64,000 bases of DNA from Gammaproteobacteria bacterium HGW-Gammaproteobacteria-11 (GCA_002840055.1 PGZJ01000003.1:1-64000); one strand, 5' to 3'. Shown: positions 1 through 9,306, counted from the first letter of the stretch. Translations and numbers: made by a program. The notes: a model not told the origin generated them from the letters alone.

Positions 1-87
1 ATTGTTGTGGCCGCCATGCGAAAACTGGTGCACATCGCCTATGGGGTGTTGAAGCATCAGCAAGGATACATACCGCAAGCTGCATGA
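1..87 (+). CDS. IS110-family transposase, C-terminal fragment (cut by window edge)
   Basis: Frame 1 is open from the first base to a TGA at 85-87 and encodes 28 residues, including AAMRKLVHIAYGVLKHQ. I recognise this as the typical C-terminal end of IS110/IS1111-type transposases (DEDD catalytic type), where an 'AMRKLLHLAYGVLK' block sits just before the stop. The catalytic domains would lie upstream, outside the window, so I cannot tell whether the gene is intact. The ORF track misses it because it has no start inside the window. The next gene, ispH, is convergent and begins its stop codon about 120 bp away. The family call rests on one short motif. Confidence 0.72.
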   Translation: MVVAAMRKLVHIAYGVLKHQQGYIPQAA

Positions 88-104
88 GAGAGCTTGCGGT
101 ATGT
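68..104. repeat. 14-bp perfect inverted repeat at the end of the transposase gene
   Basis: ACATACCGCAAGCT at 68-81 is repeated in inverse at 91-104, with a 9-nt loop that contains the transposase stop codon. It may be a terminator-like hairpin or a subterminal structure at the insertion sequence end. No long T-run follows on the plus strand, so a simple intrinsic terminator is not obvious. Confidence 0.6.
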
Positions 105-143
105 TAGGGGAGACGGTATCTACAGGAAGCCCAAGCCATACGG

Positions 144-165
144 GTAGGAGCGGGCTTGACCGCGA
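144..165 (+). repeat. REP-like single unit
   Basis: GTAGGAGCGGGCTTGACCGC (first 20 of 22 bases) resembles a Pseudomonas REP half-unit. Its exact 22-nt reverse complement occurs at 1985-2006. It lies between the IS110 remnant and the 3' end of ispH. The rest of 105-209 shows nothing else recognisable. Confidence 0.55.
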
Positions 166-209
166 TAGCCCTTGCGTCGAGCTGAAATTCGCCATCTCCA
201 TGAACGGCC

Positions 210-1157
210 CTAATCCAAATTTACCACCCGCAATTCCTTGGGCATGCTGAACACAATGTTCTCAGGCTGCCCAGCCAGCTCTTCGGCACCGGTTGCGCCC
301 ATGCCATGCAACCTTTCTATCACCTGACGTACCAGAATGTCGGGTGCGGAGGCACCGGCGGTAATGCCTATATTGCTGACACCCTCAAGCCAGGCAGGAT
401 CAATCTCATCAGCACCGTCTATCAGATAGGCTGGCGTACCCATGCGCTCTGACAACTCGCGCAGGCGATTGGAGTTGGAGCTGTTGGGGCTGCCGACCAC
501 TAGCACCAGGTCGCAGCCATTGGCCAGCTGTTTGACAGCGTCCTGGCGGTTTTGCGTGGCATAGCAGATATCGTCCTTTCTCGGTCCATCGATCGCTGGG
601 AAGCGCGCCCTGAGGGCATCGATAACCCGTGCAGTATCATCCATGGACAAGGTGGTCTGGGTGACAAAGGCCAAACGCTGGGGGTTGTTTATCTGCAAAC
701 GGGCGACGTCGGCTTCATCTTCAACCAGATAGATGGCGCCGCCCCTGCTGGCATCATACTGACCCATGGTGCCCTCGACCTCCGGATGGCCGGCATGGCC
801 AATCAGGATGCACTCAAGCCCGTCACGGCTGTAACGCGCCACTTCCATATGCACCTTGGTCACCAGCGGGCAGGTCGCATCAAAGACCTTGAGGCCACGC
901 GCATCGGCTTCCTGCCGGACCGCCTGGGACACTCCGTGGGCACTGAAGATGACAATCACATCATCCGGCACCTGATCCAGTTCCTCGACAAAGACCGCTC
1001 CGCGGCTGCGCAGATCCTCGACCACAAATTTGTTGTGCACCACTTCATGCCGCACATAAATCGGTGGACCGAACACCTCAAGGGCGCGATTGACGATCTC
1101 GATGGCGCGGTCGACACCGGCACAAAAGCCACGCGGGTTAGCCAGTTGGATCTGCAT
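210..1157 (-). CDS. ispH: 4-hydroxy-3-methylbut-2-enyl diphosphate reductase
   Basis: Last enzyme of the MEP isoprenoid pathway; a cytosolic [4Fe-4S] enzyme that converts HMBPP to IPP and DMAPP. The 315-residue protein begins [20 protein letters not shown] and carries the three cluster cysteines in FCAGV (residue 12), DATCPL and DICYATQN, plus the conserved TQTTLS block. The ORF track extends to a TTG at 1169. I prefer the ATG at 1157 because a GAGG Shine-Dalgarno lies six bases upstream and family members start at this MQI. It is the last gene of the murJ-ribF-ileS-lspA-fkpB-ispH series on the minus strand. The 329-bp spacer to fkpB contains two repeat elements, so ispH may have its own promoter or reduced readthrough. 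Confidence 0.97.
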   Translation of the reverse strand: MQIQLANPRGFCAGVDRAIEIVNRALEVFGPPIYVRHEVVHNKFVVEDLRSRGAVFVEELDQVPDDVIVIFSAHGVSQAVRQEADARGLKVFDATCPLVTKVHMEVARYSRDGLECILIGHAGHPEVEGTMGQYDASRGGAIYLVEDEADVARLQINNPQRLAFVTQTTLSMDDTARVIDALRARFPAIDGPRKDDICYATQNRQDAVKQLANGCDLVLVVGSPNSSNSNRLRELSERMGTPAYLIDGADEIDPAWLEGVSNIGITAGASAPDILVRQVIERLHGMGATGAEELAGQPENIVFSMPKELRVVNLD

Positions 1158-1300
1158 GGAGAGCCTCAAAGAGTTGAGATAGGACGTTGGTTGGCATTAT
1201 CCATGAATATTCGGTCGGCTGCATTGGGTCGTTTGGCAACAAGGGACATCAATCAGATGGGTGCAGAAACGTGACAGCAATTCGCTGCGCGGCTGCCGCT

Positions 1301-1382
1301 TCTGGGAGTGTCGAGTTCCACCTCGACACAACGCACTAGCTGGAATCACTGATGGCCTAGATGGAACTCGGCCTTACCAGGG
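1301..1382 (-). repeat. 82-bp two-hairpin element, copy 1
   Basis: Outer arms TCTGGG and CCAGG(G) enclose hairpin TGTCGAGTTCCACCTCGACA, a spacer, then hairpin GGCCTAGATGGAACTCGGCC. The order TGTC then GGCC makes this copy opposite in orientation to those at 9032, 9225 and 55387. It lies between ispH and fkpB. Confidence 0.8.
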
Positions 1383-1393
1383 GAACCAAACCC

Positions 1394-1462
1394 TTCGCGG
1401 CGGGGCCGCCGCTCCCACCATGTGGTAATAAAATAAGGTAGGAGCGGTGGCCTCACCGCGAA
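1394..1462. repeat. REP-like inverted pair (family A), copy 1
   Basis: TTCGCGGCGGGGCCGCCGCT starts one arm and GGAGCGGTGGCCTCACCGCG closes the other, with a short AT-rich spacer between. This is a BIME-like pair of Pseudomonas REP units in the fkpB-ispH spacer. Confidence 0.75.
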
Positions 1463-1486
1463 CAGCCAGCGTCTGCGCAGCCGATA

Positions 1487-1924
1487 TCAGCCCGCCTTGA
1501 CCTCGATGATCTCGACTTCAAAGGTAATGGTCTTGCCTGCCAGCGGATGATTGAAGTCCACATCCACGGTTTTCTCGTTGATCTGCTTCACCACCCCGGG
1601 CATCTCGCCGCCCGCTGCATCCTGAAAGATCACCAGCAGACCCGGCTCCAACTCCATTTCATTGAAGTTATCACGCGCTACGCTCTGGATATTCTGCGGA
1701 TTTCCCGGTCCGAAACCGCGCTCGGGCTCAATCTCGAAGCTGCGCTGATCACCCGACTTGAGACCAAACAGGCTTTGCTCGAAACCGGGTAACAGGCTGC
1801 CATCGCCGACCTTGAAGGTGGCCGGTGTTTTACCCAGAGTGCTATCGACAACCTCGCCATTGGGCAGCTTGAGGGTAAAGTGCAAGGTCACTTGCGTGTC
1901 ATGGTTGATACGGATCTCAGACAT
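1487..1924 (-). CDS. fkpB: FKBP-type peptidyl-prolyl cis-trans isomerase, FkpB/SlpA type
   Basis: Cytosolic prolyl isomerase and holdase of the short SlpA/FkpB subgroup. The 145-residue protein has the FKBP half-domain (LHFTLKLPNGEVVDSTLG, FKVGDGSLLPGFEQ) split by an insert-in-flap domain around residues 70-120 (GPGNPQNIQSVARDNF) and the closing TFEVEIIEV strand. It has no signal peptide. It lies between lspA and ispH on the minus strand, the conserved order in pseudomonads and enterobacteria. Its 319-bp upstream spacer from lspA holds three repeat units, which is long for an operon member. Confidence 0.95.
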   Translation of the reverse strand: MSEIRINHDTQVTLHFTLKLPNGEVVDSTLGKTPATFKVGDGSLLPGFEQSLFGLKSGDQRSFEIEPERGFGPGNPQNIQSVARDNFNEMELEPGLLVIFQDAAGGEMPGVVKQINEKTVDVDFNHPLAGKTITFEVEIIEVKAG

Positions 1925-1984
1925 GGTCGCCCTCGTGTTCAGTTCTTAATCAGGGTTTGGCGTGAGACGCCTTTCTAACGGCTG

Positions 1985-2006
1985 TCGCGGTCAAGCCCGC
2001 TCCTAC
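1985..2006 (-). repeat. REP-like single unit, exact inverse of the one at 144
   Basis: TCGCGGTCAAGCCCGCTCCT (first 20 of 22 bases) is the exact reverse complement of the unit at 144-165. Confidence 0.6.
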
Positions 2007-2074
2007 AATGGTATAGAGCATGCCACGATTCCTGGGTGTACCTGCAACAGCAACGTCGCATTGGCAAGCGCTCC

Positions 2075-2150
2075 CCTGGGAGGTGTCGAGTTCCATCTCG
2101 ACACAAGGGCATTAGCCGCTGCCATGGCCGGGGTGGATTGGCATTCCCAG
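2075..2150 (-). repeat. 82-bp two-hairpin element, copy 2 (decayed, 76 bp)
   Basis: CCTGGG, then TGTCGAGTTCCATCTCGACA, a spacer, then a decayed second hairpin (GGCCGGGGTGGATTGG) and a terminal CCCAG. The first half is intact, and the second has substitutions and a small deletion. Confidence 0.7.
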
Positions 2151-2161
2151 CAAACCCCAGA

Positions 2162-2240
2162 CCCCTTCGCGGCGAGGCCGCCGCTCCCACCGGGATTGAG
2201 TTACAACTCTGGTGGGAGCGGTCGCCTGACCGCGAAGGGG
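2162..2240. repeat. REP-like inverted pair (family A), copy 2
   Basis: CCCTTCGCGGCGAGGCCGCC opens one arm and GGTGGGAGCGGTCGCCTGAC begins the other, which ends CGCGAAGGGG. It lies directly downstream of the lspA stop codon (minus strand) and could act as a transcript-stabilising or terminating structure. Confidence 0.78.
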
Positions 2241-2243
2241 GTG

Positions 2244-2747
2244 TCAGTCAGCAACCGCCTTGTTCTTGCTACCCAGAAACATATCCAGTATCAGCAGCAC
2301 CGCACCAACGGAGATAGCACTGTCCGCAATATTGAAAGCCGGAAAGAACCAGCTCTGCTGCCAGTGCACCAGAATAAAGTCCACCACGTGGCCGTGCACG
2401 ATACGGTCATACACATTGCCTATGGCGCCGCCCAGTATCAGTGCAAGAGCAATGGGTTCCAGCCGGCTGCTGCGAGGCAAGCGGGCCAGCCAGACCAGCA
2501 ATACAATGCTGACCACCACCGCAACAGCGATAAAGAACCAGCGCTGCCAGCCACCGGCACCGGCCAGAAAGCTGAAGGCGGCACCAGGATTGTAGGCCAG
2601 GGTAAAGCTGAACAGACCATCAATAACCGGCACCTGCTGGTACAGGGTCAGGCTGCTCTCGGCGAACCACTTGCTCAGCAGATCAGCGGCAATGACCACA
2701 ACTGTGATCCACAACCAGCGCAGACTGCCTTGACGCACATCAAGCAT
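2244..2747 (-). CDS. lspA: Lipoprotein signal peptidase (signal peptidase II)
   Basis: Inner-membrane aspartic protease that removes signal peptides from diacylglyceryl-prolipoproteins. The product is 167 residues with four hydrophobic segments. The two catalytic-aspartate motifs are visible: [11 protein letters not shown] and [11 protein letters not shown]. The ORF track runs upstream into ileS; the family start [13 protein letters not shown] corresponds to the ATG at 2747. That start overlaps the ileS stop by 8 bp and implies translational coupling. Its presence fits the lipoproteins encoded in the window (LpoA, BON protein). Confidence 0.96.
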   Translation of the reverse strand: MLDVRQGSLRWLWITVVVIAADLLSKWFAESSLTLYQQVPVIDGLFSFTLAYNPGAAFSFLAGAGGWQRWFFIAVAVVVSIVLLVWLARLPRSSRLEPIALALILGGAIGNVYDRIVHGHVVDFILVHWQQSWFFPAFNIADSAISVGAVLLILDMFLGSKNKAVAD

Positions 2748-5571
2748 GCTTGCGCACCTCACCGAGACCCTGAATGTTATCGACACAGCGACCACAAATG
2801 TCCGGGTGATCCGGATGGCTGCCGACATCGGCACGGAAATGCCAGCAACGGGCACACTTGGGCTGCGCCGACTTGAGGATCTTGAGTTTTAGTCCCGGGA
2901 TTTCGCTCTGCACGCAGTCTGCATCGGCGGCCTCAAGGGGAGCAAGGCTGGCCTGGGAGGTAATCAATACAAAACGTAATTCATCACCCAGTTGCGCCAG
3001 CAGCGTGCTCAGTTGCGCATCGGCGTGCAGGGTCAGTTCGGCCTGCAGGCTGCCGCCAATCACCTTGGCGTTACGCTGATTTTCCAGCTCACGGTTGACC
3101 GCGACCTTGACCGCCATGATCTGGTCCCAGTAGCTACGACCAAAGGCAATATCGTCCGGCAGCGCGCTGAGACCTTCATACCAGGTACTGAGCATCACGG
3201 ACTCACTGCGCTCACCCGGCAGGAACTGCCACAGCTCCTCAGCGGTAAAGGCCAGGATCGGCGCAACCCAACGGGTCAGCGCTTCGGCAATATGGTACAT
3301 GGCGGTCTGGCAGGAACGCCGCGCGGTGCTGTCGGCACCGGTGGTGTACTGACGGTCCTTGATGATATCCAGGTAGAAACCGCCGAGTTCCTGCACACAG
3401 AAGTTGTGTACCTTCTGGTAGACGTTCCAGAACTTGTAGGTGTCGTAGGCTTCGATGATGTCCTGCTGCAACAGCAGCGCGCGATCAACTGCCCAACGGT
3501 CCAGATCGAGCATCTGCTCCGGCGCCAGCAGGTGCTGGGCCGGATCAAAGCCGTTCAGGTTGGAGAGCAGGAAGCGTGCGGTATTACGGATGCGGCGATA
3601 GGCATCGGCACTGCGCTGCAGAATCTGGGTCGATACCGCCATTTCACCGGCATAGTCCGTGGACGAGACCCACAGGCGCAGAATATCGGCACCCAGGCTG
3701 TCGTTGACCTGCTGCGGCGCAACCACGTTGCCGAGCGACTTGGACATCTTGCGGCCATTCTCATCGACCACGAAGCCGTGGGTCAGCAGGCCCTTGTAGG
3801 GCGCATGACCGTCAATGGCGGCGCCAGTCAGCAGTGACGAGTGGAACCAGCCGCGGTGCTGGTCCGAGCCTTCCAGATAAAGGTCGGCACGCGGACCCTG
3901 CTCATGGCCCATGGGGTGCGAACCGCGCATCACATGCCAATGGGTGGTGCCGGAGTCAAACCAGACATCCAGGGTATCGCTGATCTTGTCGTACTGCGCA
4001 GCCTCGTCGCCGAGCAGCTCAGCGGCATCCATCGAGAACCAGGCTTCGATACCGCCCTGCTCCACGCGCTGGGCGACTGCCTCGATCAACTCTACGGTGC
4101 GCGGGTGCAGCTCGCCGGTCTGCTTGTGCAGAAACAGCGGAATCGGCACACCCCAGTTGCGCTGACGAGAGATACACCAGTCAGGCCGGCCGGCAATCAT
4201 GCCGTGCAGCCGCTGCTTGCCCCAGGCCGGAACAAAGTCGGTCTCTTCAATCGCCTTGAGTGCGCGTTCACGCAGGGTCTCACCCTCATGCGGCGGCGTA
4301 TCCATGCCGACAAACCACTGTGCGGTGGCGCGGTAGATCACCGGAGTCTTGTGCCGCCAGCAATGCATGTAACTGTGACTGACCTGCTCGTTGGCCAGCA
4401 GGCAACCCACTTCATCCAGCTTGGCTACCACATTGGGATTGGCCTTCCAGATGAACTGGCCGCCGAAGAACAACAGCGCGTCGATATACACGCCGTTGCC
4501 CTGCACCGGGTTGAGGATGTCATCGTTGTGCATGCCGTAACGCTTGCAGGTATGGAAGTCGTCCACGCCATAGGCCGGGGCCGAATGCACGATACCAGTG
4601 CCAGCACCGAGTTCGACGTAGTCGGCCAGGTATACGGGTGACAGGCGATCATAGAACGGGTGGCGGAAGTTGATCAGCTCAAGGCGATCACCGGTGGTGC
4701 GGGCAATGATCTCGCCACTGCGACCGTAACGCGCCAGGCAGCTTTCAACCAGTTCCTCAGCCAGGACCAGCAGGCGATCACCGGCATCGACCAGGGCATA
4801 GTTGAATTCGGGATGAATATTCAGCGCCTGGTTGGCCGGGATGGTCCAGGGCGTGGTGGTCCAGATAACCATCTGCGCCGGCTTGCTCAGGGCATCCAGG
4901 TCAAAGGCCGCAGCCAGTTTTTCCGGTTCGGCGCAAGGGAAGCCGACGTCGATGGTCGGCGACTGTTTGTCGGCATATTCGACCTCGGCCTCGGCCAGCG
5001 CCGAGCCACAGTCAAAGCACCAGTTAACCGGCTTAAGACCTTTGAATACAAAGCCCTTCTCGACCATTTTGCCCAACGCGCGGATTTCGCCGGCCTCGTT
5101 GACAAAGTCCATGGTGCGATAGGGATTATCCCAGTCACCGAGCACGCCCAGGCGGATAAAGTCGGCCTTCTGCCCTTCGACCTGCTTGAGGGCGTAGGCG
5201 CGGCTCAGTTCGCGCGTCTTGGTCGGTTCCAGGTGCTTGCCGTGGGTCACTTCGATCTTGTGTTCGATCGGCAGGCCATGGCAATCCCAACCCGGCACGT
5301 AGGGCGCGTCAAAACCGGACAGGGTGCGTGAGCGCACGATCATGTCCTTGATGATTTTGTTTACTGCATGGCCGATATGAATATCACCATTGGCGTAGGG
5401 CGGGCCGTCGTGCAGCACGAAGCTTGGCCGGCCTTTGCTGACCTCACGGATTTTCTGGTACAGATTGATGCTTTGCAGGCGCCTCAGGGTTTCCGGCTCG
5501 CGGGTCGGCAACCCGGCTTTCATCGGGAAGTCGGTTTCCGGCAGGTTCAACGTCGCTTTGTAATCAGTCAT
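2740..5571 (-). CDS. ileS: Isoleucyl-tRNA synthetase
   Basis: Class Ia aminoacyl-tRNA synthetase that charges tRNA-Ile. The 943-residue protein shows the HIGH-type motif [12 protein letters not shown] (about 58-69), the editing domain, the KMSKS motif ([12 protein letters not shown], about 605), an anticodon-binding domain, and a C-terminal zinc site with paired cysteines (CARCWHF and CGRCVDN). The start chosen is [17 protein letters not shown] at 5571, as in other pseudomonads; the track's extra 18 residues run back into ribF. ribF ends 22 bp upstream, and lspA overlaps the 3' end. It is the eubacterial zinc-binding type usual for gammaproteobacteria; I see no sign of the mupirocin-resistant form. 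Confidence 0.98.
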   Translation of the reverse strand: MTDYKATLNLPETDFPMKAGLPTREPETLRRLQSINLYQKIREVSKGRPSFVLHDGPPYANGDIHIGHAVNKIIKDMIVRSRTLSGFDAPYVPGWDCHGLPIEHKIEVTHGKHLEPTKTRELSRAYALKQVEGQKADFIRLGVLGDWDNPYRTMDFVNEAGEIRALGKMVEKGFVFKGLKPVNWCFDCGSALAEAEVEYADKQSPTIDVGFPCAEPEKLAAAFDLDALSKPAQMVIWTTTPWTIPANQALNIHPEFNYALVDAGDRLLVLAEELVESCLARYGRSGEIIARTTGDRLELINFRHPFYDRLSPVYLADYVELGAGTGIVHSAPAYGVDDFHTCKRYGMHNDDILNPVQGNGVYIDALLFFGGQFIWKANPNVVAKLDEVGCLLANEQVSHSYMHCWRHKTPVIYRATAQWFVGMDTPPHEGETLRERALKAIEETDFVPAWGKQRLHGMIAGRPDWCISRQRNWGVPIPLFLHKQTGELHPRTVELIEAVAQRVEQGGIEAWFSMDAAELLGDEAAQYDKISDTLDVWFDSGTTHWHVMRGSHPMGHEQGPRADLYLEGSDQHRGWFHSSLLTGAAIDGHAPYKGLLTHGFVVDENGRKMSKSLGNVVAPQQVNDSLGADILRLWVSSTDYAGEMAVSTQILQRSADAYRRIRNTARFLLSNLNGFDPAQHLLAPEQMLDLDRWAVDRALLLQQDIIEAYDTYKFWNVYQKVHNFCVQELGGFYLDIIKDRQYTTGADSTARRSCQTAMYHIAEALTRWVAPILAFTAEELWQFLPGERSESVMLSTWYEGLSALPDDIAFGRSYWDQIMAVKVAVNRELENQRNAKVIGGSLQAELTLHADAQLSTLLAQLGDELRFVLITSQASLAPLEAADADCVQSEIPGLKLKILKSAQPKCARCWHFRADVGSHPDHPDICGRCVDNIQGLGEVRKHA

Positions 5572-5593
5572 CTGGTCAGGCTCACTTGTTCTG

Positions 5594-6520
5594 TCAAAGG
5601 CCCCATTGGGCCCGGGCGGCTGCAAAATCAGCCTTGATGGCCGCCTTCAAGGCATCCAGCGAATCAAACTTTTGTTCATCACGCAGTTTTTCATGGAACA
5701 CCACGGTCAGACGACGGCCATAGAGATCACCGCTGAAATCCAGCAGGTGCACCTCCAGATGGGCCTGGCCGTCACCCTCAACGGTTGGGCGCGAGCCGAT
5801 ATTGGCCACCCCCTTGCGCACTACCCCATCCAGTTCAACGCTGATGCGATAGACACCACGCAGGGGTGCATGCAGGCGCTTGAGCTGAATATTGGCTGTC
5901 GGTGCGCCGAGCTGTCGGCCAAGCTTCTGACCGTGCAGAACGCGACCGCTAATGCTAAACGGCCGACCCAGCAAACGTTCCGCCAAGCTGAAGTCGCCCT
6001 CGGTCAAGACCTGGCGTACACGGGTACTGCTGATGCGCTCGCCATCTTCGGCCACGGTATTGGCCGCTTCGACGCTGAAGCCATGGCGCGCACCACTGCC
6101 CTGCAAAAAGGCAAAATCACCGGAACGGTCACAGCCAAAGCGGAAGTCGTCGCCAACCTCAAGGTGTTTGACGCCCAGACCGTCTATCAGCACCTGCTGC
6201 ACAAAGGCTTCTGCGCTGAGTTCACGCAAGCGCCGGTTGAAGGCCAGACACAACACCCGGTCAACACCCTGGGCTTCCAGCAGGGCCAGCTTGTCACGCA
6301 AACGGGTCAGGCGTGGCGGTGCGGCGGCCGGGGCAAAGTACTCACGCGGTTGCGGCTCGAAGATCACCACGCAACCGGGCAGTCCCATGCGCGCAGAATG
6401 GGCCCGCAGGCGTTTGAGAATAGCCTGATGCCCGGCATGCACGCCGTCGAAGTTACCAATGGTTGCCACACAGCCCCGATGCCGGGGACGCAGGTTCTGT
6501 ATACCGCGGACCAGTTCCAT
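5594..6520 (-). CDS. ribF: Bifunctional riboflavin kinase / FMN adenylyltransferase
   Basis: Makes FMN and FAD from riboflavin. The 308-residue protein has an N-terminal nucleotidyltransferase domain with [14 protein letters not shown] (about 21-34) and [10 protein letters not shown], and a C-terminal flavokinase domain containing GAPTANI and [21 protein letters not shown]. The start [16 protein letters not shown] is the ATG at 6520. The ORF track runs 84 codons further upstream, but that stretch is made of repeat elements and is not coding. It is followed 22 bp later by ileS. The spacer to murJ (330 bp) holds a tandem array of the 82-bp element. Confidence 0.97.
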   Translation of the reverse strand: MELVRGIQNLRPRHRGCVATIGNFDGVHAGHQAILKRLRAHSARMGLPGCVVIFEPQPREYFAPAAAPPRLTRLRDKLALLEAQGVDRVLCLAFNRRLRELSAEAFVQQVLIDGLGVKHLEVGDDFRFGCDRSGDFAFLQGSGARHGFSVEAANTVAEDGERISSTRVRQVLTEGDFSLAERLLGRPFSISGRVLHGQKLGRQLGAPTANIQLKRLHAPLRGVYRISVELDGVVRKGVANIGSRPTVEGDGQAHLEVHLLDFSGDLYGRRLTVVFHEKLRDEQKFDSLDALKAAIKADFAAARAQWGL

Positions 6521-6617
6521 AATGCTCGTTGTTTGGCTCAGGGGTCGAAACGGGCAAGTATACAGGTATAGCCGCACGTGCGTCATGCCAAGGCAGTGAG
6601 TCAAACCGGTTAAACCC

Positions 6618-6647
6618 CGGCCGAGATGGAACTCGGCCAATCCCAGG
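6618..6647 (-). repeat. 82-bp element, partial copy (GGCC half)
   Basis: GGCCGAGATGGAACTCGGCC, aat, CCCAGG: the second half of an element, joined by GCAGAT to the complete copy that follows. Confidence 0.75.
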
Positions 6648-6653
6648 GCAGAT

Positions 6654-6735
6654 CCTGGGAGTGTCGAGTTCCCTCTCGACACAGTGTGCTCTGGATCAAA
6701 GCCTACGGCCGAGATGGAACTCGGCCAATCCCAGG
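6654..6735 (-). repeat. 82-bp two-hairpin element, complete copy 3
   Basis: CCTGGG, hairpin TGTCGAGTTCCCTCTCGACA (6662-6681), a 25-nt spacer, hairpin GGCCGAGATGGAACTCGGCC (6707-6726), CCCAGG. It is exactly 82 bp and sits in a tandem array (88-bp period) between murJ and ribF. Confidence 0.82.
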
Positions 6736-6741
6736 GCAGAT

Positions 6742-6770
6742 CCTGGGAGTGTCGAGTTCCACCTCGACAC
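6742..6770 (-). repeat. 82-bp element, partial copy (TGTC half)
   Basis: CCTGGGAG followed by TGTCGAGTTCCACCTCGACA. The second half beyond this point is decayed (TGCCGACACGGGG). It is the third member of the tandem array. Confidence 0.72.
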
Positions 6771-6850
6771 AACGGCGCTAGCCGCTACGCTTGCCGACAC
6801 GGGGCTTGGTTGCGGAATGGAAAATCAAACCCCTCGAGGTCTAGCCTGCA

Positions 6851-8422
6851 TCAACCCTGACGCAGATGCCGCAGACGCATACCGGTGGCCACCAGCGTGG
6901 CAACAAAGACACCGATCCCGGCCACCACCAGCAGACTCATCTCCCAGACCTTGTTCTGCCAGCCCCAGGCAAACCACTGATCCACGCTCGGCACCAACCA
7001 CAGAATAACCAGCGCCATGGCGAGACAAGCCGCGCCAAGGCGGAAGCCGAACATCAACCAGCCGGGCTGGGCCTGATAGACACCGATTTTTCGCAGCCCC
7101 CACCAGAGCAGGGCGGCATTCAGCACGGCGGCGATGGAGGTGGCCAGGGCCAGGCCGACGTGGGCCAGCGGCCAGATCAGAATCAGGTTGAGCAGCATAT
7201 TCACGGCCATGCAGATGATCGCAATCTTGACCGGCGTTTTGGTGTCCTGGCGGGCAAAGTAGCCAGGCGCCAGAACCTTGATCAGCATGAAGATCATGAC
7301 CCCGACAGAGTAGGCCCGCAGGGCCGCCGCTGCCTGGCTGACATCACGCTCGGTCATCGCCCCATAGTGGAACAGCGTGGCAATCAGCGGCTCGGCCAGC
7401 AGCAGCAATGCCAGGGCCGCCGGCACACCCACCAGCATGACCATGCGTATGGCCCAGTCCAGGGTGGCCGAGAAGGCCTTGGGATCTTCGCTGGCATGTT
7501 GCCGAGACAGGGCTGGCAGGATGACCGTGCCTATGGCAATACCAAAGGCGCCCAGCGGTAATTCAGATAACCGGTCGGCGTAGTACAGCCAGGAAATACT
7601 GCCGGTCTCAAGGAAGGAGGCCAGCACGGTATCCAGCAACAGATTGATCTGACTGACGGAAACGCCGAACAACGCCGGAATCATCAATGTCATGATGCGC
7701 TTGACGCCCTCATGCTTGCGATCCGGCCGGGGAATCGGCAGCAGCTTGATCTGCGCCAGAAAGGGTAACTGGAACAGTAACTGCACCAGCCCGGCAATAA
7801 ACACACCCCAGGCCAATGCCATGATCGGCTGATCAAAATACGGCGTCATCAGCACGGTGGCGCCAATCATGCACAGGTTCAGCAGCACTGGCGTAAAGGC
7901 CGGCACGGCAAAACGCCCATAACTGTTGAGGATCGAGCCGCACAGGGCGGTCAGGGAGATCAGCAGCAGATAGGGAAAGGTAATGCGCAGCATGTCGGTA
8001 GCCAGCGACAGCTTGGCCTCATCGCCATGAAAACCCGGGGCAAAGAGCGTGATGATCAGCGGTGCGCCCGCTACACCCACCGCGGTGATGGCAACCAATA
8101 CGATGCCGAGACTGCCGGTCACCCTGTCTACCAGCTCCTTGACCTCGGCCAGACTGCGCTTGGTGCGGTACTCCGACAGCACCGGCACAAAGGCCTGGGC
8201 AAACGCACCCTCGGCAAACAGACGACGCAGAAAGTTGGGGATCTTGAAGGCAATAAAAAACGCATCAGCCTCTGACTTGGAGCCAAAATAGCTGGCCACC
8301 ACCACGTCACGCGCCAGGCCAAGCACCCGTGACAGCAGGGTCATGATGCTGACCACCAGGCCGGAACGCAGCAATGTCGGTGCCTTGGGCTCATCCGTCG
8401 GTGGTATGGGAGTAGCAGTCAT
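6851..8422 (-). CDS. murJ: Lipid II flippase MurJ
   Basis: Integral membrane flippase (MOP superfamily) that moves lipid II across the inner membrane for peptidoglycan synthesis. The 523-residue protein has about 14 hydrophobic segments. It contains the MviN block [25 protein letters not shown] with the central-cavity arginine, [12 protein letters not shown]-like region, [17 protein letters not shown], and the [14 protein letters not shown] stretch. The start [21 protein letters not shown] is at 8422; the track's 24 extra residues are upstream sequence. It is divergent from rpsT and heads the ribF-ileS-lspA series, though the repeat array between it and ribF may separate the transcripts. Confidence 0.96.
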   Translation of the reverse strand: MTATPIPPTDEPKAPTLLRSGLVVSIMTLLSRVLGLARDVVVASYFGSKSEADAFFIAFKIPNFLRRLFAEGAFAQAFVPVLSEYRTKRSLAEVKELVDRVTGSLGIVLVAITAVGVAGAPLIITLFAPGFHGDEAKLSLATDMLRITFPYLLLISLTALCGSILNSYGRFAVPAFTPVLLNLCMIGATVLMTPYFDQPIMALAWGVFIAGLVQLLFQLPFLAQIKLLPIPRPDRKHEGVKRIMTLMIPALFGVSVSQINLLLDTVLASFLETGSISWLYYADRLSELPLGAFGIAIGTVILPALSRQHASEDPKAFSATLDWAIRMVMLVGVPAALALLLLAEPLIATLFHYGAMTERDVSQAAAALRAYSVGVMIFMLIKVLAPGYFARQDTKTPVKIAIICMAVNMLLNLILIWPLAHVGLALATSIAAVLNAALLWWGLRKIGVYQAQPGWLMFGFRLGAACLAMALVILWLVPSVDQWFAWGWQNKVWEMSLLVVAGIGVFVATLVATGMRLRHLRQG

Positions 8423-8579
8423 GCCTGGCTCGTATCGGAAAAACCTCGATGATAGCGCCGACGCCCAGCGTGTGGCGAGTGAAATGCCTGCCAATGCACA
8501 ACACGGTCCACGCCAACAGGCTTATAGCCGTGATACACTGCGCGTCGCACCGCAATACTCAGCGATCCCGGCACAGCGC

Positions 8580-8608
8580 TTGACATTAGCCTGGCCCGGC
8601 GGCATAGT
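8580..8608 (+). promoter_or_regulatory. Sigma-70 promoter for rpsT
   Basis: TTGACA at 8580-8585, a 17-bp spacer, and CATAGT at 8603-8608, placed 56 bp before the rpsT start. The -35 is a perfect consensus match and the -10 matches four of six. Confidence 0.72.
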
Positions 8609-8663
8609 ACGCGGCCTTATTTGTACCTTATTTTCATCACGATTTTTTCTGAGGAGCACGACG

Positions 8664-8936
8664 GTGGCCAACTCACCTCAAGCCAAGAAACGCGCCAAGC
8701 AGGCCGAGAAGCGCCGCAATCACAATGCCAGCCTGCGTTCCATGGTTCGTACCTATATCAAGAACGTGGTCAAGGCGCTGGACGCCAAGGACCTGGAAAA
8801 AGCTCAAGCTGCCTACACTGCTGCCGTTCCGGTTATCGACCGTATGGCTGACAAGGGCATCATCGACAAGAACAAGGCCGCTCGCCACAAGAGCCGCCTG
8901 AACGCACACATCAAGGATCTGGCTACCGCCGCCTGA
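8664..8936 (+). CDS. rpsT: 30S ribosomal protein S20
   Basis: Primary 16S rRNA-binding protein of the small subunit. The 90-residue, strongly basic protein begins [20 protein letters not shown] and keeps the family helices ([37 protein letters not shown]). It starts at a GTG (8664) with GAGGAG seven bases upstream; weak non-ATG starts are a known feature of rpsT, linked to autogenous control. The track ORF is in the same frame but much too long. It is divergent from murJ and followed by a strong terminator. Confidence 0.97.
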   Translation: MANSPQAKKRAKQAEKRRNHNASLRSMVRTYIKNVVKALDAKDLEKAQAAYTAAVPVIDRMADKGIIDKNKAARHKSRLNAHIKDLATAA

Positions 8937-8952
8937 TTGCGTTGCTGTCGAC

Positions 8953-8979
8953 AAAAAACCGGCCTCGGCCGGTTTTTTT
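8953..8979 (+). terminator. Rho-independent terminator of rpsT
   Basis: AAAAAACCGGCC tc GGCCGGTTTTTT starts 16 bp after the rpsT stop: a GC-rich stem with a run of T on the plus strand. Confidence 0.92.
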
Positions 8980-9031
8980 ATGCCCGAATGTTCGCAAATC
9001 TGCGCCCTACCCTTTCTCTGACCCGCTTTCC

Positions 9032-9113
9032 CCTGGGAAGGGCCGAGTTCCATCTTGGCCCACTGCGCAGCAGCCCACTCAGCGTGTCGAGATGGAACTC
9101 GACACCTCCCAGG
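9032..9113 (+). repeat. 82-bp two-hairpin element, copy 4
   Basis: CCTGGG, hairpin GGCCGAGTTCCATCTTGGCC, a spacer ending GCAGCCCACTCAGCG, hairpin TGTCGAGATGGAACTCGACA, CCCAGG; exactly 82 bp. It lies between rpsT and proB. The rest of 8980-9353 has no gene that I can support. Confidence 0.85.
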
Positions 9114-9224
9114 AAAAACTGACACAGGGTTAAAGCATAAGCCTATTGCAGGAAGGTGGACCACAAAGCACCCACCTTTACCCCTCCTTGTATACGCGAT
9201 TGACTGCGAAGGGGTTGGCTCTTG

Positions 9225-9306
9225 CCCGGGAGGGGCCGAGTTCCACCTCGGCCCAATGCGTAGCAGCCCACTCAGCGTATCGAGATGGAACTCAACACAT
9301 CCCAGG
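9225..9306 (+). repeat. 82-bp two-hairpin element, copy 5
   Basis: CCCGGG, hairpin GGCCGAGTTCCACCTCGGCC, then a spacer almost identical to that of copy 4 (AGCAGCCCACTCAGCG), hairpin TATCGAGATGGAACTCAACA, CCCAGG; exactly 82 bp and 193 bp from copy 4. The shared spacer suggests a local duplication. Confidence 0.85.

Noticed and set aside
6521-6772. 84-residue N-terminal extension of RibF
   Set aside because: It is a translation of the 82-bp repeats; the family start [10 protein letters not shown] is at 6520.
6618-9306. CRISPR-like direct repeats in the 82-bp element regions
   Set aside because: Only two or three copies occur per locus, the repeats are long palindromes with similar spacers, and no cas genes are nearby.
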